This document shows positions 52,790 to 62,241 of a stretch of 64,000 nt of DNA, one piece after another. Location: positions 1-64,000 of the forward strand of contig JAJYDQ010000010.1 of assembly GCA_021777225.1 (NCBI GenBank), in the 5' to 3' direction. Under the pieces are notes generated by a model. That model did no database searches, was not told the origin of the DNA, and saw only the letters and a program-made list of their open reading frames with translations. The DNA is from Deltaproteobacteria bacterium. Its GTDB lineage: Bacteria > Desulfobacterota > Desulfomonilia > Desulfomonilales > Desulfomonilaceae. Each line of letters opens with the position of its first letter. Position 1 is the first letter of the stretch. Made by a program: the position numbers and the translations under genes.

Positions 52790-54283
52790 ATGAAACTAGC
52801 TCTTGTTCGTCCTCCTTTTTACTCGTTGTTTGGGGTCACTACCCCCAAAATGAAAACTTATCCACTCAATCTTCTCTATCTCGGGTCTTATGTCCGAAAG
52901 AACACCAATTGGGAAGTATCTATAATTGATGGAGAGAATGTTGTTCGTGAAGACACTTCGCCATGTTTTTCAACAACATCTGACCCTGAACTGATTATGA
53001 ACGCTCAAATTCCTAAGATGGAAGCTCTACTCAATGAAAGTGAGAATGAGTTTTGGGACTTGATCGAATCCGAGATCATTTCCCATAAGCCTGACCTCGT
53101 GGGAATTACCTGTAATTCCGGATCTATGGACACTGTAAGGATTTTAGTAAAACGTTTAAAAAATCACGATATTCCTGTAGTCCTTGGCGGAAGCCATCCT
53201 ACCGTTTTACCTCAACAAAGCCTGATCTATACATCTGCCGACATGGCAGTGATTGGAGAAGGTGAGATTGCTCTTTTGGACCTGCTCCATGCGTTTGAAG
53301 GAACCGCCGATTTTTCTGAAGTTAGGTCTTTGGCATGGAGGCGGTCTGATAACGTCATACTAAACTCCAGGGCCGATTTAATACCGGATCTGAATGCTCT
53401 GCCAGCGCCTGACAGGTCATTGATAGATAGAAGCCAATATTATGGTGATGTCATGATGACCGGTCGCGGCTGCCCTTTTGATTGCGCATATTGCGCGTCC
53501 CGAAATATCTGGGGGAAAAAGGCGCGTCTGCGATCCGTAGATTCGATCATAGAAGAACTCAAGGACATAAGGCGCAGGGCTGAAAAATCGCTAGTCGAAT
53601 GCAAAAACGACATAAATGATGTTGACAGTGCGCCTGGGCGCTGGGTAGTAAAAATTCTGGATGATACTTTTACTGTTATTAAATCCCGAACCATGGACCT
53701 CCTGGACGCCATTATAGACAATGGGCTCAATTGCTTCGAGTATACGGGCGGAGTCAGAGCTGACACGCTTGATAGAAAGTTGGTGCAAAAAATGAGACAA
53801 GCGAATTTCAAGCGCGTGACCCTAGGGGTTGAAAGTGGTAGTCCGAGAATTCTCAAGCTCATTAGAAAAGGGGAAAGCAATGAGCAAGTCGTTAAGGCAG
53901 TGAGAATACTCAGGGAAGAGGGCATAAAATCCCACGCATTTTTCATGATTGGCTTTCCCGAAGAAACTCAAGCAGACATAGATCTGAGCAAGAAATTGAT
54001 ACTTAGAGCACAGCCTGATCACGTTGAAATAAACATGGTGACTCCGTATCCCGGGACTGACATCTTTTCGAAAATAATCAAGGATGATCCAAAAACTATT
54101 GACCGGTGGTATCGTTGGTTCCATCAGGGTCTTGCCACACATTCCGAAACTTTAGGTTATGACCTGGACGAGGCTTACAGGAATTTCCTGGAATTTGCGA
54201 AAGAGTATCACGCTTCAAGAAAGATCAGTTCACCAGACGTGGATGAGACTCTAACCAAAGGCGCCAGCTCGGCTGGTCATTAG
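52790..54283 (+). CDS. B12-binding radical-SAM protein
   Basis: A 497-residue protein with an N-terminal B12-binding-like domain (MKLALVRPPFYSLFG, VVLGGSHPTVLPQQSL near residue 125) and a radical-SAM core with the cluster motif GRGCPFDCAYCASRNIWG near residue 224. FMIGFPEETQADIDLSKK near residue 385 is the family's TIM-barrel end. Such enzymes methylate or rearrange unactivated carbon in lipids, sugars or natural products. It is followed by a GNAT-like protein and a second enzyme of this class. Confidence 0.88.
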   Translation: MKLALVRPPFYSLFGVTTPKMKTYPLNLLYLGSYVRKNTNWEVSIIDGENVVREDTSPCFSTTSDPELIMNAQIPKMEALLNESENEFWDLIESEIISHKPDLVGITCNSGSMDTVRILVKRLKNHDIPVVLGGSHPTVLPQQSLIYTSADMAVIGEGEIALLDLLHAFEGTADFSEVRSLAWRRSDNVILNSRADLIPDLNALPAPDRSLIDRSQYYGDVMMTGRGCPFDCAYCASRNIWGKKARLRSVDSIIEELKDIRRRAEKSLVECKNDINDVDSAPGRWVVKILDDTFTVIKSRTMDLLDAIIDNGLNCFEYTGGVRADTLDRKLVQKMRQANFKRVTLGVESGSPRILKLIRKGESNEQVVKAVRILREEGIKSHAFFMIGFPEETQADIDLSKKLILRAQPDHVEINMVTPYPGTDIFSKIIKDDPKTIDRWYRWFHQGLATHSETLGYDLDEAYRNFLEFAKEYHASRKISSPDVDETLTKGASSAGH

Positions 54284-54339
54284 CACGAACCAATAGGTTT
54301 TTGTTAGTCGAGGGTTTTTTCAAGAGAGGCTTTAAAAAT

Positions 54340-55464
54340 ATGGGCGATATAGAAATCTTTCCAGTCAAAACCAGACAGGACATGAGAAAATTCGTAAATT
54401 TACCGTGGTCTATTTATCCACCAAATTCTAATTGGGTCCCACCACTCACAAGTGATTTCAAAAAACTTTTGAACACTAAAAAACATCCTTTTTGGGAATT
54501 TTCGAAACGAGAGTTGTTCGTCGCAGAGAGGGGCGGGCGTCCGGTAGGAAGAATCGCGGCTATAATCGACAACCACTACAATGATTACCATAAAGAAAAA
54601 ATGGGAGCCTGGGGGTTTTTTGAGTGTTTTAACGACCCCGACGCTTCTACCGCCCTTTTTGCTTCTGCTGAAGAATGGGTCCGGTCAAGAGGCATGGAGT
54701 TCGTTAGAGGACCTCTGAATCCTTCTACAAACTACGAGGTGGGGTTACTGGTTGAAGGGTTTGAACACCTTCCCGCAATCATGATGCCATGGAACCATCC
54801 TTACTATTCGGCCTTGGTTCAAAATTCAGGCTACATAAAAGAAAAGGACTTATTCACTTTCAGGGTTTACCAAAACGACCCCGCCGGACCGAGGATTGAG
54901 CGTCTCGGGAAAAGGGTCCTGAGTAAAGGACATGTGACCATTCGAAATATTTCGCGTAAGAATTATGACTCTGATATAAAACTCCTCGCCAGATTGTACA
55001 ATCAGGCGTGGGCCGAGAACTGGGGCTTCGTACCTATGAGTGATGGAGAAATAGAAGATTTGGCCGTTAACCTGAAAAGGGTCCTGGAACAGGATCTGGT
55101 GTTTTTCACGCTATATGACGGAGAACCGGTCGGGGTTGTCATGGTTCTGCCGGACATGAATCCACTACTGAAACAAGCCAATGGAATGATGGGTCTTATC
55201 ACAGGGATTAAATTTTTGCTGAGACGAAAGTTTACAGTGGGTTTTCGGGCCGCGATGGGTGGAGTTAAAAAGGAATTTAAAAGATTGGGGGTTCCCCTAG
55301 TTGTGTTCCACCATTTAGATACGCTTCTGCGCGGTCATGAACAAATTCAATTTTTGGAATGTGGGTGGAACCTCGAAGATAACAGAGATATAAATGAACT
55401 CGAAATTGAGATGGGCGCCAAGAAATACAGTACGTATAGAATTTACAGGAAATCTTTTTCTTAA
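54340..55464 (+). CDS. GNAT-like acyltransferase, large form
   Basis: About 374 residues from the ATG at 54340, with GAGAGG about 10 bases upstream. The first half has FVNLPWSIYPPNSNWVPP, ELFVAERGGRPVGRIAAI near residue 64 and RGMEFVRGPLNPSTNYEVG near residue 123. The second half repeats the GNAT pattern, with ARLYNQAWAENWGFVPMSD and DGEPVGVVMVLPDMNPLL near residue 262. This two-domain family often stands beside B12-radical-SAM genes; its acyl donor and target are not known. It ends immediately before the next radical-SAM gene. Confidence 0.78.
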   Translation: MGDIEIFPVKTRQDMRKFVNLPWSIYPPNSNWVPPLTSDFKKLLNTKKHPFWEFSKRELFVAERGGRPVGRIAAIIDNHYNDYHKEKMGAWGFFECFNDPDASTALFASAEEWVRSRGMEFVRGPLNPSTNYEVGLLVEGFEHLPAIMMPWNHPYYSALVQNSGYIKEKDLFTFRVYQNDPAGPRIERLGKRVLSKGHVTIRNISRKNYDSDIKLLARLYNQAWAENWGFVPMSDGEIEDLAVNLKRVLEQDLVFFTLYDGEPVGVVMVLPDMNPLLKQANGMMGLITGIKFLLRRKFTVGFRAAMGGVKKEFKRLGVPLVVFHHLDTLLRGHEQIQFLECGWNLEDNRDINELEIEMGAKKYSTYRIYRKSFS

Positions 55465-55488
55465 TTGGTCAATATCGAGGGCTACCGA

Positions 55489-57054
55489 TTGAAAATATTA
55501 TTAATTAATCCTGAGTTTCCGGCTTCCTATTGGAGTTTCCCTGAACAACTCAAATTTCTTGGAGCAAAAACCATGAATCCCCCGCTGGGTTTGCTGACTC
55601 TTGCGGCCCTTTTGCCTAAAGATTGGGAAATTCGGCTTGTGGACCTCGCTGCTCAACCAAAATCAGACCTGGACTGGAATTGGCCGGACATGGTGATGAT
55701 TTCAGGAATGTTGATTCAACGAGATAATCTGGTTGAATTGATCAAAGAAGCAAAAAGTAGGGGTAAAACCGTAGTCGTCGGTGGGCCTTATCCGACTTCA
55801 GTTCCGGAAGAACCGCTTGCAGCCGGATGCGATTTTCTGGTTCGGGGTGAGGGCGAAAACACGGTACCATTGCTTTTGGAAAGCATTAAACAGGGGAAAT
55901 TGGGATGTGTCATAGAAAATCCTGAAAAGCCTGACTTGGCATTGTCACCTGTTCCAAGGTTCGACCTTCTCAACCTTAAAAATTATGAGGCTATGGGTAT
56001 ACAGACATCTCGTGGTTGCCCTTTTGGATGCGAGTTTTGTGACATTATAAATTTGTACGGATCAAAACCTAGGTATAAAACGCCTACGCAAGTCGTAAAG
56101 GAGCTTGACATTGTCTATAAGCTTGGTTGGCGAGGCATGATATTTATCTGTGACGATAATTTTATTGGCAGCAGAAAACACGCTGTGGCCCTGTTGAAGG
56201 ACATGGATGTATGGATGAAGTCAAACTCAAGCCCATTTAGCTTTATCACTCAGGCCTCCATTAATTTGGGTCAAGATATTGAATTGATAGATCTCATGAC
56301 TCAACCCAATTTTGCTACTGTTTTTGTAGGATTAGAATCTCCGGACGAAGATGTTTTAGCGGGAGCTAATAAATTTCAGAATATCAGGAATCCTCTTCTT
56401 GAGTCGGTAAATAATATAACCAGGAATGGCCTTACTGTATTAGGGAGCTTCATAATCGGGTTCGACGGAGAAAAACCGGGTATGGGGAAGAGAATTACCG
56501 CCTTTGTAAATGAAACGAATATCCCGATAATAATGTTCAACAAGCTTCAACCTATCCCAAACACAAAACTGTGGGATAGATTAAAAGCTGAAGGCCGGCT
56601 GTTGGAAGGCAAGGATGGTGGAAATTTCATAACATCAGATTTGAATTACATTCCATCCAGACCTGAATCGGAAATTGATCAGGAATTCAGAGAAGTATGG
56701 GATGAACTTTATAATCGATCAAATTTCTTGACACGCGCCTACAAATATTATCTCTCCATGCGTCCTACGAGAAAGGCCGGGGCGAAGAAACAAGGGATCA
56801 AAGTTCCTGAGCCCCCTAAGGAAAGCCCCGGTTTGCGTGCGATGCTGCTGGATGTGAGCCAAATTGTTCGTTTGAGTTGGAGACAGGGTATTGGTGGTGA
56901 CGCCAGACTCCAATATTGGAGACAATTATTTGGTATACTTCAGAAAAACCCCAGTCGGCTAGTCCCTTATCTGACTTCGCTAGTAATGGCGGAAGACTTG
57001 TTCAAGCTGAGAAAAGAAATGCTGTCTGATAAGAATCTTCCAAAACGGGCTTGA
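55489..57054 (+). CDS. B12-binding radical-SAM protein, HpnP-like class
   Basis: About 521 residues from a TTG at 55489 (MKILLINPEFPASYWSF), with CGAGGG 8 bases upstream; the frame to 55465 is less likely. The B12-binding domain has VVVGGPYPTSVPEEPLAAGC near residue 92, and the radical-SAM motif is SRGCPFGCEFCDIINLYG near residue 178, followed by ICDDNFIG and GLESPDEDVLAGANKFQN. The C-terminus is the DUF4070-type extension. The class includes hopanoid C-2 methylase; substrate here is not known. It ends the run just before the tRNA gene. Confidence 0.88.
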   Translation: MKILLINPEFPASYWSFPEQLKFLGAKTMNPPLGLLTLAALLPKDWEIRLVDLAAQPKSDLDWNWPDMVMISGMLIQRDNLVELIKEAKSRGKTVVVGGPYPTSVPEEPLAAGCDFLVRGEGENTVPLLLESIKQGKLGCVIENPEKPDLALSPVPRFDLLNLKNYEAMGIQTSRGCPFGCEFCDIINLYGSKPRYKTPTQVVKELDIVYKLGWRGMIFICDDNFIGSRKHAVALLKDMDVWMKSNSSPFSFITQASINLGQDIELIDLMTQPNFATVFVGLESPDEDVLAGANKFQNIRNPLLESVNNITRNGLTVLGSFIIGFDGEKPGMGKRITAFVNETNIPIIMFNKLQPIPNTKLWDRLKAEGRLLEGKDGGNFITSDLNYIPSRPESEIDQEFREVWDELYNRSNFLTRAYKYYLSMRPTRKAGAKKQGIKVPEPPKESPGLRAMLLDVSQIVRLSWRQGIGGDARLQYWRQLFGILQKNPSRLVPYLTSLVMAEDLFKLRKEMLSDKNLPKRA

Positions 57055-57088
57055 CATAAGAATTCAGTTTGTTAAACTATAAGGATGC

Positions 57089-57165
<77 letters not shown>

Positions 57166-57174
57166 AATGAATAT

Positions 57175-57357
57175 TGAAGGTCACAGGCTTTTAGCTGTGG
57201 CCTTTTTTGCTTTGGCGTTGAAACCGGAATCGAGTTGGCGCTATCGGCCAGGAAGTTCCGTGCCACGATTCATGATCTCTACATACCCAGCGTAACTAAA
57301 CAGCCTGTTACGTTTCTGAGCAGTGATCTCCCTCACAATGCCGAGGCGTTCCAGATG
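57175..57357. repeat. Imperfect direct repeat, copy 1 (with 58638-58816)
   Basis: About 180 bases, from the tRNA terminator into the Fic fragment, recur at 58638-58816 with scattered substitutions, loss of the T-run and a few short indels. A second matching piece links 57548-57585 to 59090-59127. Both copies derive from one Fic gene with its downstream flank. Confidence 0.85.
57179..57208 (+). terminator. Terminator after tRNA-fMet
   Basis: GGTCACAG (57179-57186) pairs with CTGTGGCC (57195-57202), with one G:T, followed by six T (57203-57208). It ends the tRNA transcript 14 bases after the CCA. Confidence 0.75.
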
Positions 57358-57588
57358 CCCTAGGGCCTTGTTGACCGTGGCCGGGGTAATGCCGGTCTTT
57401 TCCACCAGCCGGCCCGACGTGGCGATGGGATGTTCCATCAACTCTCGATGCACTGCCAAAGTTGAGGCCGTTGCCCGCCCAAGCTCACTAATCTTGTCAC
57501 GGTCCCTATTGGACAAATCGAGAAGCTGCTGTGCCGTTTCCAACGCCTGCGTGGTTAGGTGTGGTTTTTCGTCGGGCCGATAGACCAA
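57241..57588 (-). CDS. Truncated Fic-family protein, C-terminal winged-helix fragment
   Basis: The 115-residue frame matches the C-terminal part of Fic-domain proteins: TAQQLLDLSNRDRDKISELG, then the helix-turn-helix region IATSGRLVEKTGITPATVNK and ALGHLERLGIVREITAQKRN, ending YVEIMNRGTELPG. The catalytic Fic domain with HPFxxGNGR is absent upstream; instead an AT-rich non-coding stretch begins at 57589. The start would be TTG with no ribosome site, so this is probably a gene remnant rather than a working protein, although it could still bind DNA. A more decayed second copy lies at 58640-58920. Confidence 0.75.
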   Translation of the reverse strand: MVYRPDEKPHLTTQALETAQQLLDLSNRDRDKISELGRATASTLAVHRELMEHPIATSGRLVEKTGITPATVNKALGHLERLGIVREITAQKRNRLFSYAGYVEIMNRGTELPGR

Positions 57589-57823
57589 GACTTAACTTTT
57601 TAAGGGTCTACCGAGATTGCTAAGCAATTGAGGATGGGGTCTAGAAACGTACAAACTCTATTTTTTAGCATGGTCAAAGACCGGCAGGTTATTTGGATTG
57701 ACAAAGGGAAATACACGGTTTCTGGCATGTAATTCGCCCTATATTACGTGGTTTTCGGCAACATTATGGCTGTTTTAGTAAATATTTTAATGGTTTATAA
57801 TATTACCGCCCCTCTTTTTGGGG

Positions 57824-57932
57824 GATAACATTTGGTTCCTTTTTGTATTTAGTAACTTGTTATTATAATGTTATTTATCAACTTATTAATATACCTAATT
57901 ATTATATAAATTAAATACAGCCAAATGTTATC
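57824..57932. repeat. 12-bp inverted repeat bounding 85 bp of AT-rich DNA
   Basis: GATAACATTTGG (57824-57835) and CCAAATGTTATC (57921-57932) are perfect inverted repeats with an AT-rich interior. The form resembles a small non-autonomous mobile element, or a paired regulator site. No target duplication is obvious. Confidence 0.5.
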
Positions 57933-57984
57933 GTATTCTATTGCGTATAGGGAATTTTTTTGCTTTTAGCGAAATCACTTCTAA

Positions 57985-57998
57985 TGAACACGTGTTCA
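57985..57998. promoter_or_regulatory. 14-bp perfect palindrome
   Basis: TGAACACGTGTTCA is a perfect 14-base palindrome, about 80 bases past the 3' end of the DUF3795 gene. It is long enough for a dimeric regulator; no target gene is evident. Confidence 0.4.
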
Positions 57999-58079
57999 AA
58001 CGCCGGTGATAATAGATGTGTCGAGGTACCCGGATGTCGCCCATTAACCCCAAGATGTTGCGGTTTACCTTTTAATGAA

Positions 58080-58571
58080 TCAGTCCAGATTCAATTGCAC
58101 TTTGCATTGATTACATTTTACTGCGCCCCGGAAAACTTTATTGCCGCATTCGGGACAAATACAGCGGGCCTCTTCGTCTTGAATCCATTTTTCAGTACCA
58201 ACCTCGCGCCGATAAGGGACAGCCTGGAGAATAACCTTCTTGCCGGCAGCCATGGGGAGATTATCAATGTGCTGACAGGGAAATTCAGCGCATTGATGAC
58301 AGCCTGTGTATCCTTTCTCTTTTGTGCAATTCCTGATCTCACACTGGCGACAATGCATAAACTGTTCATCCGATAAGCAGCCACGGCACCGAATGTCTTC
58401 TATTGAAAGCGCTTCGCTGTTAGGGAGTGTGCCCTTGCCGAGAGTGCCTCCCTTGTAAGGATTTACCATCCGCTCCTTTAATTTGATGTTGTTGTCACGG
58501 TGTGCGATGTATATAGGACAGACACCGCAATAAAGACCGCAAGGAGAATTTAGATCGGGATTTGTCGCCAT
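58080..58571 (-). CDS. DUF3795 cysteine-rich protein
   Basis: A 163-residue protein with four cysteine groups: SPCGLYCGVCPIYIA at the N-terminus, IRCRGCLSDEQFMHCRQCEI near residue 60, GCHQCAEFPCQHIDNLP near residue 89, and a zinc-ribbon-like CPECGNKVFRGAVKCNQC at the C-terminus. The first three match DUF3795, a family common in anaerobes with unknown role; the terminal zinc ribbon is a separate addition. The gene is flanked on both sides by Fic remnants, so it may have been carried in with them. Confidence 0.85.
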   Translation of the reverse strand: MATNPDLNSPCGLYCGVCPIYIAHRDNNIKLKERMVNPYKGGTLGKGTLPNSEALSIEDIRCRGCLSDEQFMHCRQCEIRNCTKEKGYTGCHQCAEFPCQHIDNLPMAAGKKVILQAVPYRREVGTEKWIQDEEARCICPECGNKVFRGAVKCNQCKVQLNLD

Positions 58572-59206
58572 AGATTTTGTCCTTCCTGATGTTCTAATCC
58601 GACTTGGGAAACCCTATAATCGCTCACACTACATATAGTGAAGGTCACGGACTTTTAGCTGTGGCGTTGAAACTGGAATCGAGTTGGCTCTATCGGCCAG
58701 GAAGTTTCGTGCACCGATTCATGATCTCTACGTACCCAGCGTAACTGAACAGCCTGTTGCGTTTCTGAGCGGTGATCGAGCTTACAAAGCAATGCCGAGG
58801 CGTTCCAGATGCGTCATGGCGCCTTAAGCAGCGTCGGTATTGGTTCGGGCTGATCATGTATGAACAGTTCGAGCTTGCCCATGCACTCCAGAACCTCTTC
58901 CGCCGGAGGTGGAATTCTCCTGGAGCGTTCGTTTCATGCGTCTCGCCTTGAACCTAAAATAAGATTTGGCTTATTTTAACTTAAAGGCCTATCATAAAAT
59001 ACTTGGTGGGATTGCAAAAAAGCAAGCGGATTTCCAAAACCCACCACGCGATTTTAACGAAGGTGTTTTTCGTTCTTTCACGACACTTGGCGTGGCTAGG
59101 CGCGGTTTTTCGTCGGGCCGAGAGACCCCAATTACAAGGGGTTACTGGTTTTATCATATAGCCTTTTTGGGTTTGCTGTCCACTCTTGACGACCAACCGC
59201 AGTATT
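58572..59206. other. Gene-free interval holding Fic remnants
   Basis: About 635 bases with no intact gene. It holds the second repeat copy (58638-58816), the Fic-domain remnant (58820-58918) and the 38-bp repeat at 59090-59127. The stretch 58930-59089 shows no match inside the window and no clear frame. Confidence 0.65.
58640..58920 (-). pseudogene. Decayed second copy of the Fic gene
   Basis: The minus strand at about 58820-58918 encodes IPPPAEEVLECMGKLELF and IHDQPEPIPTLLKA, matching the segment of Fic domains just before HPFxxGNGR. It is joined directly to sequence matching the C-terminal winged-helix part (58640-58816, repeat of 57175-57357), so the catalytic motif is deleted. Frame shifts are present. 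A further piece at 59090-59127 matches 57548-57585. Together they show a longer Fic gene broken by deletion and rearrangement. Confidence 0.75.
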
Positions 59207-62035
59207 CTATTTGCCTGATAAAACAGATTCCACCGCATCTAAGAGTTGAATCAGTCCAAACGGTTTTTGCACAAATCCCTTTATAAGGGGATTGATTTCT
59301 TTGCGTAACGCATCACTCGGAGAAAAGCCGCTTGCTATCAGCACTCTCACTGTCGGGTCAATCTTTACCAGTTCCATTAGGCAGTCTCTCCCAGACATCT
59401 CCGGCATGAGAAGATCTAATATAATCAGTGATATCTGGTCTTTTTGCTTCCGATAGATATCAAGAGCCTCCTTCCCGTTTGCCGCTATAATTGCAATGTA
59501 ACCAGCGCTAGTTAGAAATTTCTGAGCCAACTCCGCCACCAGAATGTTGTCCTCTACAACTAGGATTGTGTGCATTGCTGCGGATTGAGTTGGTGAATCC
59601 GTCTTCTTCTCCGCAGTAGGTTCAGATTGTATGGCTGGGAAGTAAATTTTGAATTCAGAACCCTTACCTGCTTCGCTCTCACAGATTACGTGACCGCCTT
59701 GCTGTTCCACTATACCTCGCACCACAGAAAGACCGAGTCCGGTTCCCCTTGTTGAGCCTCTTTGTTTCGTAGAAAAGAAAGGTTCAAATATTCGAGCAAG
59801 CGTTTTCCCATCCATTCCTCGACCGGTATCTGACAACGATAGAATCACATATTCACCAGGCTCGACTCCAGGATGAACCAGGCAATATTCGTCGTCCAGC
59901 ATGACGGCCGTAATTCCGATCTTCAGGCGTCCACCGTCCGGCATGGCCTCTGAAGCGTTTATGGCGAGGTTCATGACGACTTGATCTATTTGGTTGGGAT
60001 CGGCATGTATTGTCGAAGGCCCATGTGTCAGGTCGAGATCGATCTTTACAAGTGGTGGCAGAGTTCGAGATAATAGAGGGTTGAGTTCTCTTATCTTATG
60101 GCTAAGATCGAGGTTGACCGGAAATATGGGAGCTTGTTGGCCGAACGCAAGCAACTTGTTGACAAGATCCGCTCCTCCCTGGACTGCTTGAATTATAGTT
60201 TGGAGGTCTTTGTAACTCAAATCACCCTGTTCCTTGTATCCCAAAAGAAGTTGAGAATATCCTAGGATAATCTGGAGCATGTTATTGAAGTCATGGGCTA
60301 TCCCACCGACCAACGTGCCAAGGGCTTCCAGCTTTTGGCATTGGAAAAGCTGGTTCCTGAGAAGTTCCTGATCCTGTTCAGACTTCTTCTTGGCAGTGAT
60401 ATCTTCCATCATTGAGAGAAAGTACATAGGCTCATTTTGCTCGTTTCGAATGATAGTCGCCGTCAGATCAATCCAGGCAATCTCTTTATCTTTCTTGATG
60501 TAACGTTTTTGCATCCTATGATAAGGGATCTCACCTCTGGCTAGGGTCGCCGCTTGAGCAACATCGTGCGCTAGGTCATCGGGGTGTGTAATGTCTACAA
60601 AAGAAAGCTTGGTAAGTTCCTCCGACGAGTATCCAGTTATCTCACATAATCTTTGATTAACAGCAAGCCATCTATAATCAAGACTCGCTATCGCCATCCC
60701 GAACGGTCCTTGCTCAAACACTCTTCGAAAGCGTTGCTCACTCACTTTTAGAGCCTCTGCCGCCCGTTTGCGGTCCGTGATGTCTTCGAATATCCCCAAT
60801 ACGCCAATAATTTGTCGGTGACTATCACGGTAAGGCACCTTGATAGTATGCGCCCATCGATCTTGACCGGCTAGTTGATAGAGTTCTTCAGTGACTGTTG
60901 CCATACCGGTAGACATACAAGCCTCGTCGTCGGCCCGGTACGCCTGAGCCAATTCGTGGGTATGGAAAGCAAAGTCGTCCTTGCCTACGATTTCTTCCGG
61001 GGTGATTCCGAGGTCTGAGGCGTAGTTCCGATTACAGGACAGGTAGACTGAATTGCGGTCTTTAATGAAAATGCGTTGCGGAAGATGCTCAATTAGACTG
61101 CGATGGCGCTCCTCACTCTCAATTAAGGCGTCCTCCGCCAGTTTTCTGGCCTCAGTCAATTGCTTCTCGCGAGTAACGTCGCGACCACATCCCACCGTCC
61201 CAATTAAATTGCCCAGTTCATCAAAAAAAGGCGCTTTGTATACATCAAGGAAAAGCATCCGGCCATTCACATTGCCAAATTCATCAAAACGCTCAGGCGT
61301 TTTGGTAGACATGACTATGGTATCGGAGTCTACACAGATTTCCCCAAAGGTGTGCCAGTCAGCTTGATCAGGATGTTTGGCTCTTTCTCTTTCCGCAAAA
61401 TACATATCTGTTTTGCCAATCGGTTCCTCTGTGTCGAGCGCCTGGAGTAATTTCTGACACATAGCCCTGTTGGTAAAGATAAACTGTCTATTCATATCTT
61501 TTGCCCAGATCATGTCAGGAACGTTGTCACACATGAGGCGAATCATTCCATACAAGGACTTGTACCGCTCCTCGCTGTCCTGTAACACGCTCTGCATTCG
61601 TTTGCGCTCGGTAATATCAGTTCCCGCGCACACAACATATTCTACGTTGCCATTTTGATCCAGCCGAGGAGTCTTGATGATTGATATCCATCTTGGTTCT
61701 CCGACGGCGTTGGGAATCAACTCTTCTGTATAAACGGTTTGTCTAGATTGGAAGGCTTCAGCATTGCTAGCCTCGCAAACAGCAGTCACGTCAGGGCTGT
61801 ATAAATCATGAAGCTTTTGGCCTTCAATTTCTTCGCGTCGTTTACCTAGAAAATCCGCCCGGGACTGGTTGACCAGTCCATGTGTCTCAGCATCGGTCAG
61901 ATACCAGACCTGAGGTTCAATTGTATTCAGAAGTAACGTCTGTTCCGCCGTTTTTCGCTCCAGGTCATGGATAACTTGGCGCAAATCGTTGAGTTCATCG
62001 ATAAGCTGGTCTCGGGTCTTTTCATGATCTTGCAT
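59207..62035 (-). CDS. Hybrid sensor histidine kinase with four PAS domains
   Basis: A 942-residue cytoplasmic protein without transmembrane helices. An N-terminal coiled coil (RDQLIDELNDLRQVIHDLE) leads to four PAS domains at about 40-150, 165-290, 310-425 and 435-555, each followed by a PAC-like segment (for example GILGIFEDITDRKRA near residue 418). HisKA has LGTLVGGIAHDFNNMLQIIL near residue 575 (His and Asp), and the ATP-binding domain has MNLAINASEAMPDGG, LSDTGRGMDG and FEPFFSTKQRGSTRGTGLGL. A C-terminal receiver (about 820-940) has Asp in LIILDLLMPEMSG. It could sense redox or small ligands; no heme or flavin motif is obvious. It is alone, without an adjacent regulator. Confidence 0.92.
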   Translation of the reverse strand: MQDHEKTRDQLIDELNDLRQVIHDLERKTAEQTLLLNTIEPQVWYLTDAETHGLVNQSRADFLGKRREEIEGQKLHDLYSPDVTAVCEASNAEAFQSRQTVYTEELIPNAVGEPRWISIIKTPRLDQNGNVEYVVCAGTDITERKRMQSVLQDSEERYKSLYGMIRLMCDNVPDMIWAKDMNRQFIFTNRAMCQKLLQALDTEEPIGKTDMYFAERERAKHPDQADWHTFGEICVDSDTIVMSTKTPERFDEFGNVNGRMLFLDVYKAPFFDELGNLIGTVGCGRDVTREKQLTEARKLAEDALIESEERHRSLIEHLPQRIFIKDRNSVYLSCNRNYASDLGITPEEIVGKDDFAFHTHELAQAYRADDEACMSTGMATVTEELYQLAGQDRWAHTIKVPYRDSHRQIIGVLGIFEDITDRKRAAEALKVSEQRFRRVFEQGPFGMAIASLDYRWLAVNQRLCEITGYSSEELTKLSFVDITHPDDLAHDVAQAATLARGEIPYHRMQKRYIKKDKEIAWIDLTATIIRNEQNEPMYFLSMMEDITAKKKSEQDQELLRNQLFQCQKLEALGTLVGGIAHDFNNMLQIILGYSQLLLGYKEQGDLSYKDLQTIIQAVQGGADLVNKLLAFGQQAPIFPVNLDLSHKIRELNPLLSRTLPPLVKIDLDLTHGPSTIHADPNQIDQVVMNLAINASEAMPDGGRLKIGITAVMLDDEYCLVHPGVEPGEYVILSLSDTGRGMDGKTLARIFEPFFSTKQRGSTRGTGLGLSVVRGIVEQQGGHVICESEAGKGSEFKIYFPAIQSEPTAEKKTDSPTQSAAMHTILVVEDNILVAELAQKFLTSAGYIAIIAANGKEALDIYRKQKDQISLIILDLLMPEMSGRDCLMELVKIDPTVRVLIASGFSPSDALRKEINPLIKGFVQKPFGLIQLLDAVESVLSGK

Positions 62036-62241
62036 GGCGGGATCCTCCTCACAGGTAGCTTTGCATGTAAGGGGTGGCGGAGTTTTAAGTGTACTATTTT
62101 TCAGTAACTGCCAAATAAAGTATTTGTCAATTTATAATCTTCAGACAGTCCCGTTAAATAAATCTTGACCGAGCAATTAGGTAGAGGTTAGTTTGTGAGG
62201 CATCATTTAAATTAATTTTGGGATTTACTAATTGAACCGGA

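Larger units (their letters stand above)
57589..58079. other. AT-rich intergenic region in the accessory pocket
   Basis: About 490 bases without a convincing gene. The middle (57730-57960) is strongly AT-rich and holds a 12-bp inverted repeat (57824-57835 and 57921-57932); a 14-bp palindrome lies at 57985-57998. The base composition differs from the coding neighbours, as in transferred or decaying DNA. No transposase or RNA gene is visible. Confidence 0.6.

Noticed and set aside
57960-58376. 138-residue plus-strand open frame opposite the DUF3795 gene
   Set aside because: It is the complement of a clear cysteine-rich family gene and has no ribosome site or recognisable motif.
57600-59200. 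Active mobile element or phage integrase at the tRNA
   Set aside because: No integrase or transposase frame is found and the tRNA 3' end is not itself repeated; only remnants and small repeats are visible.
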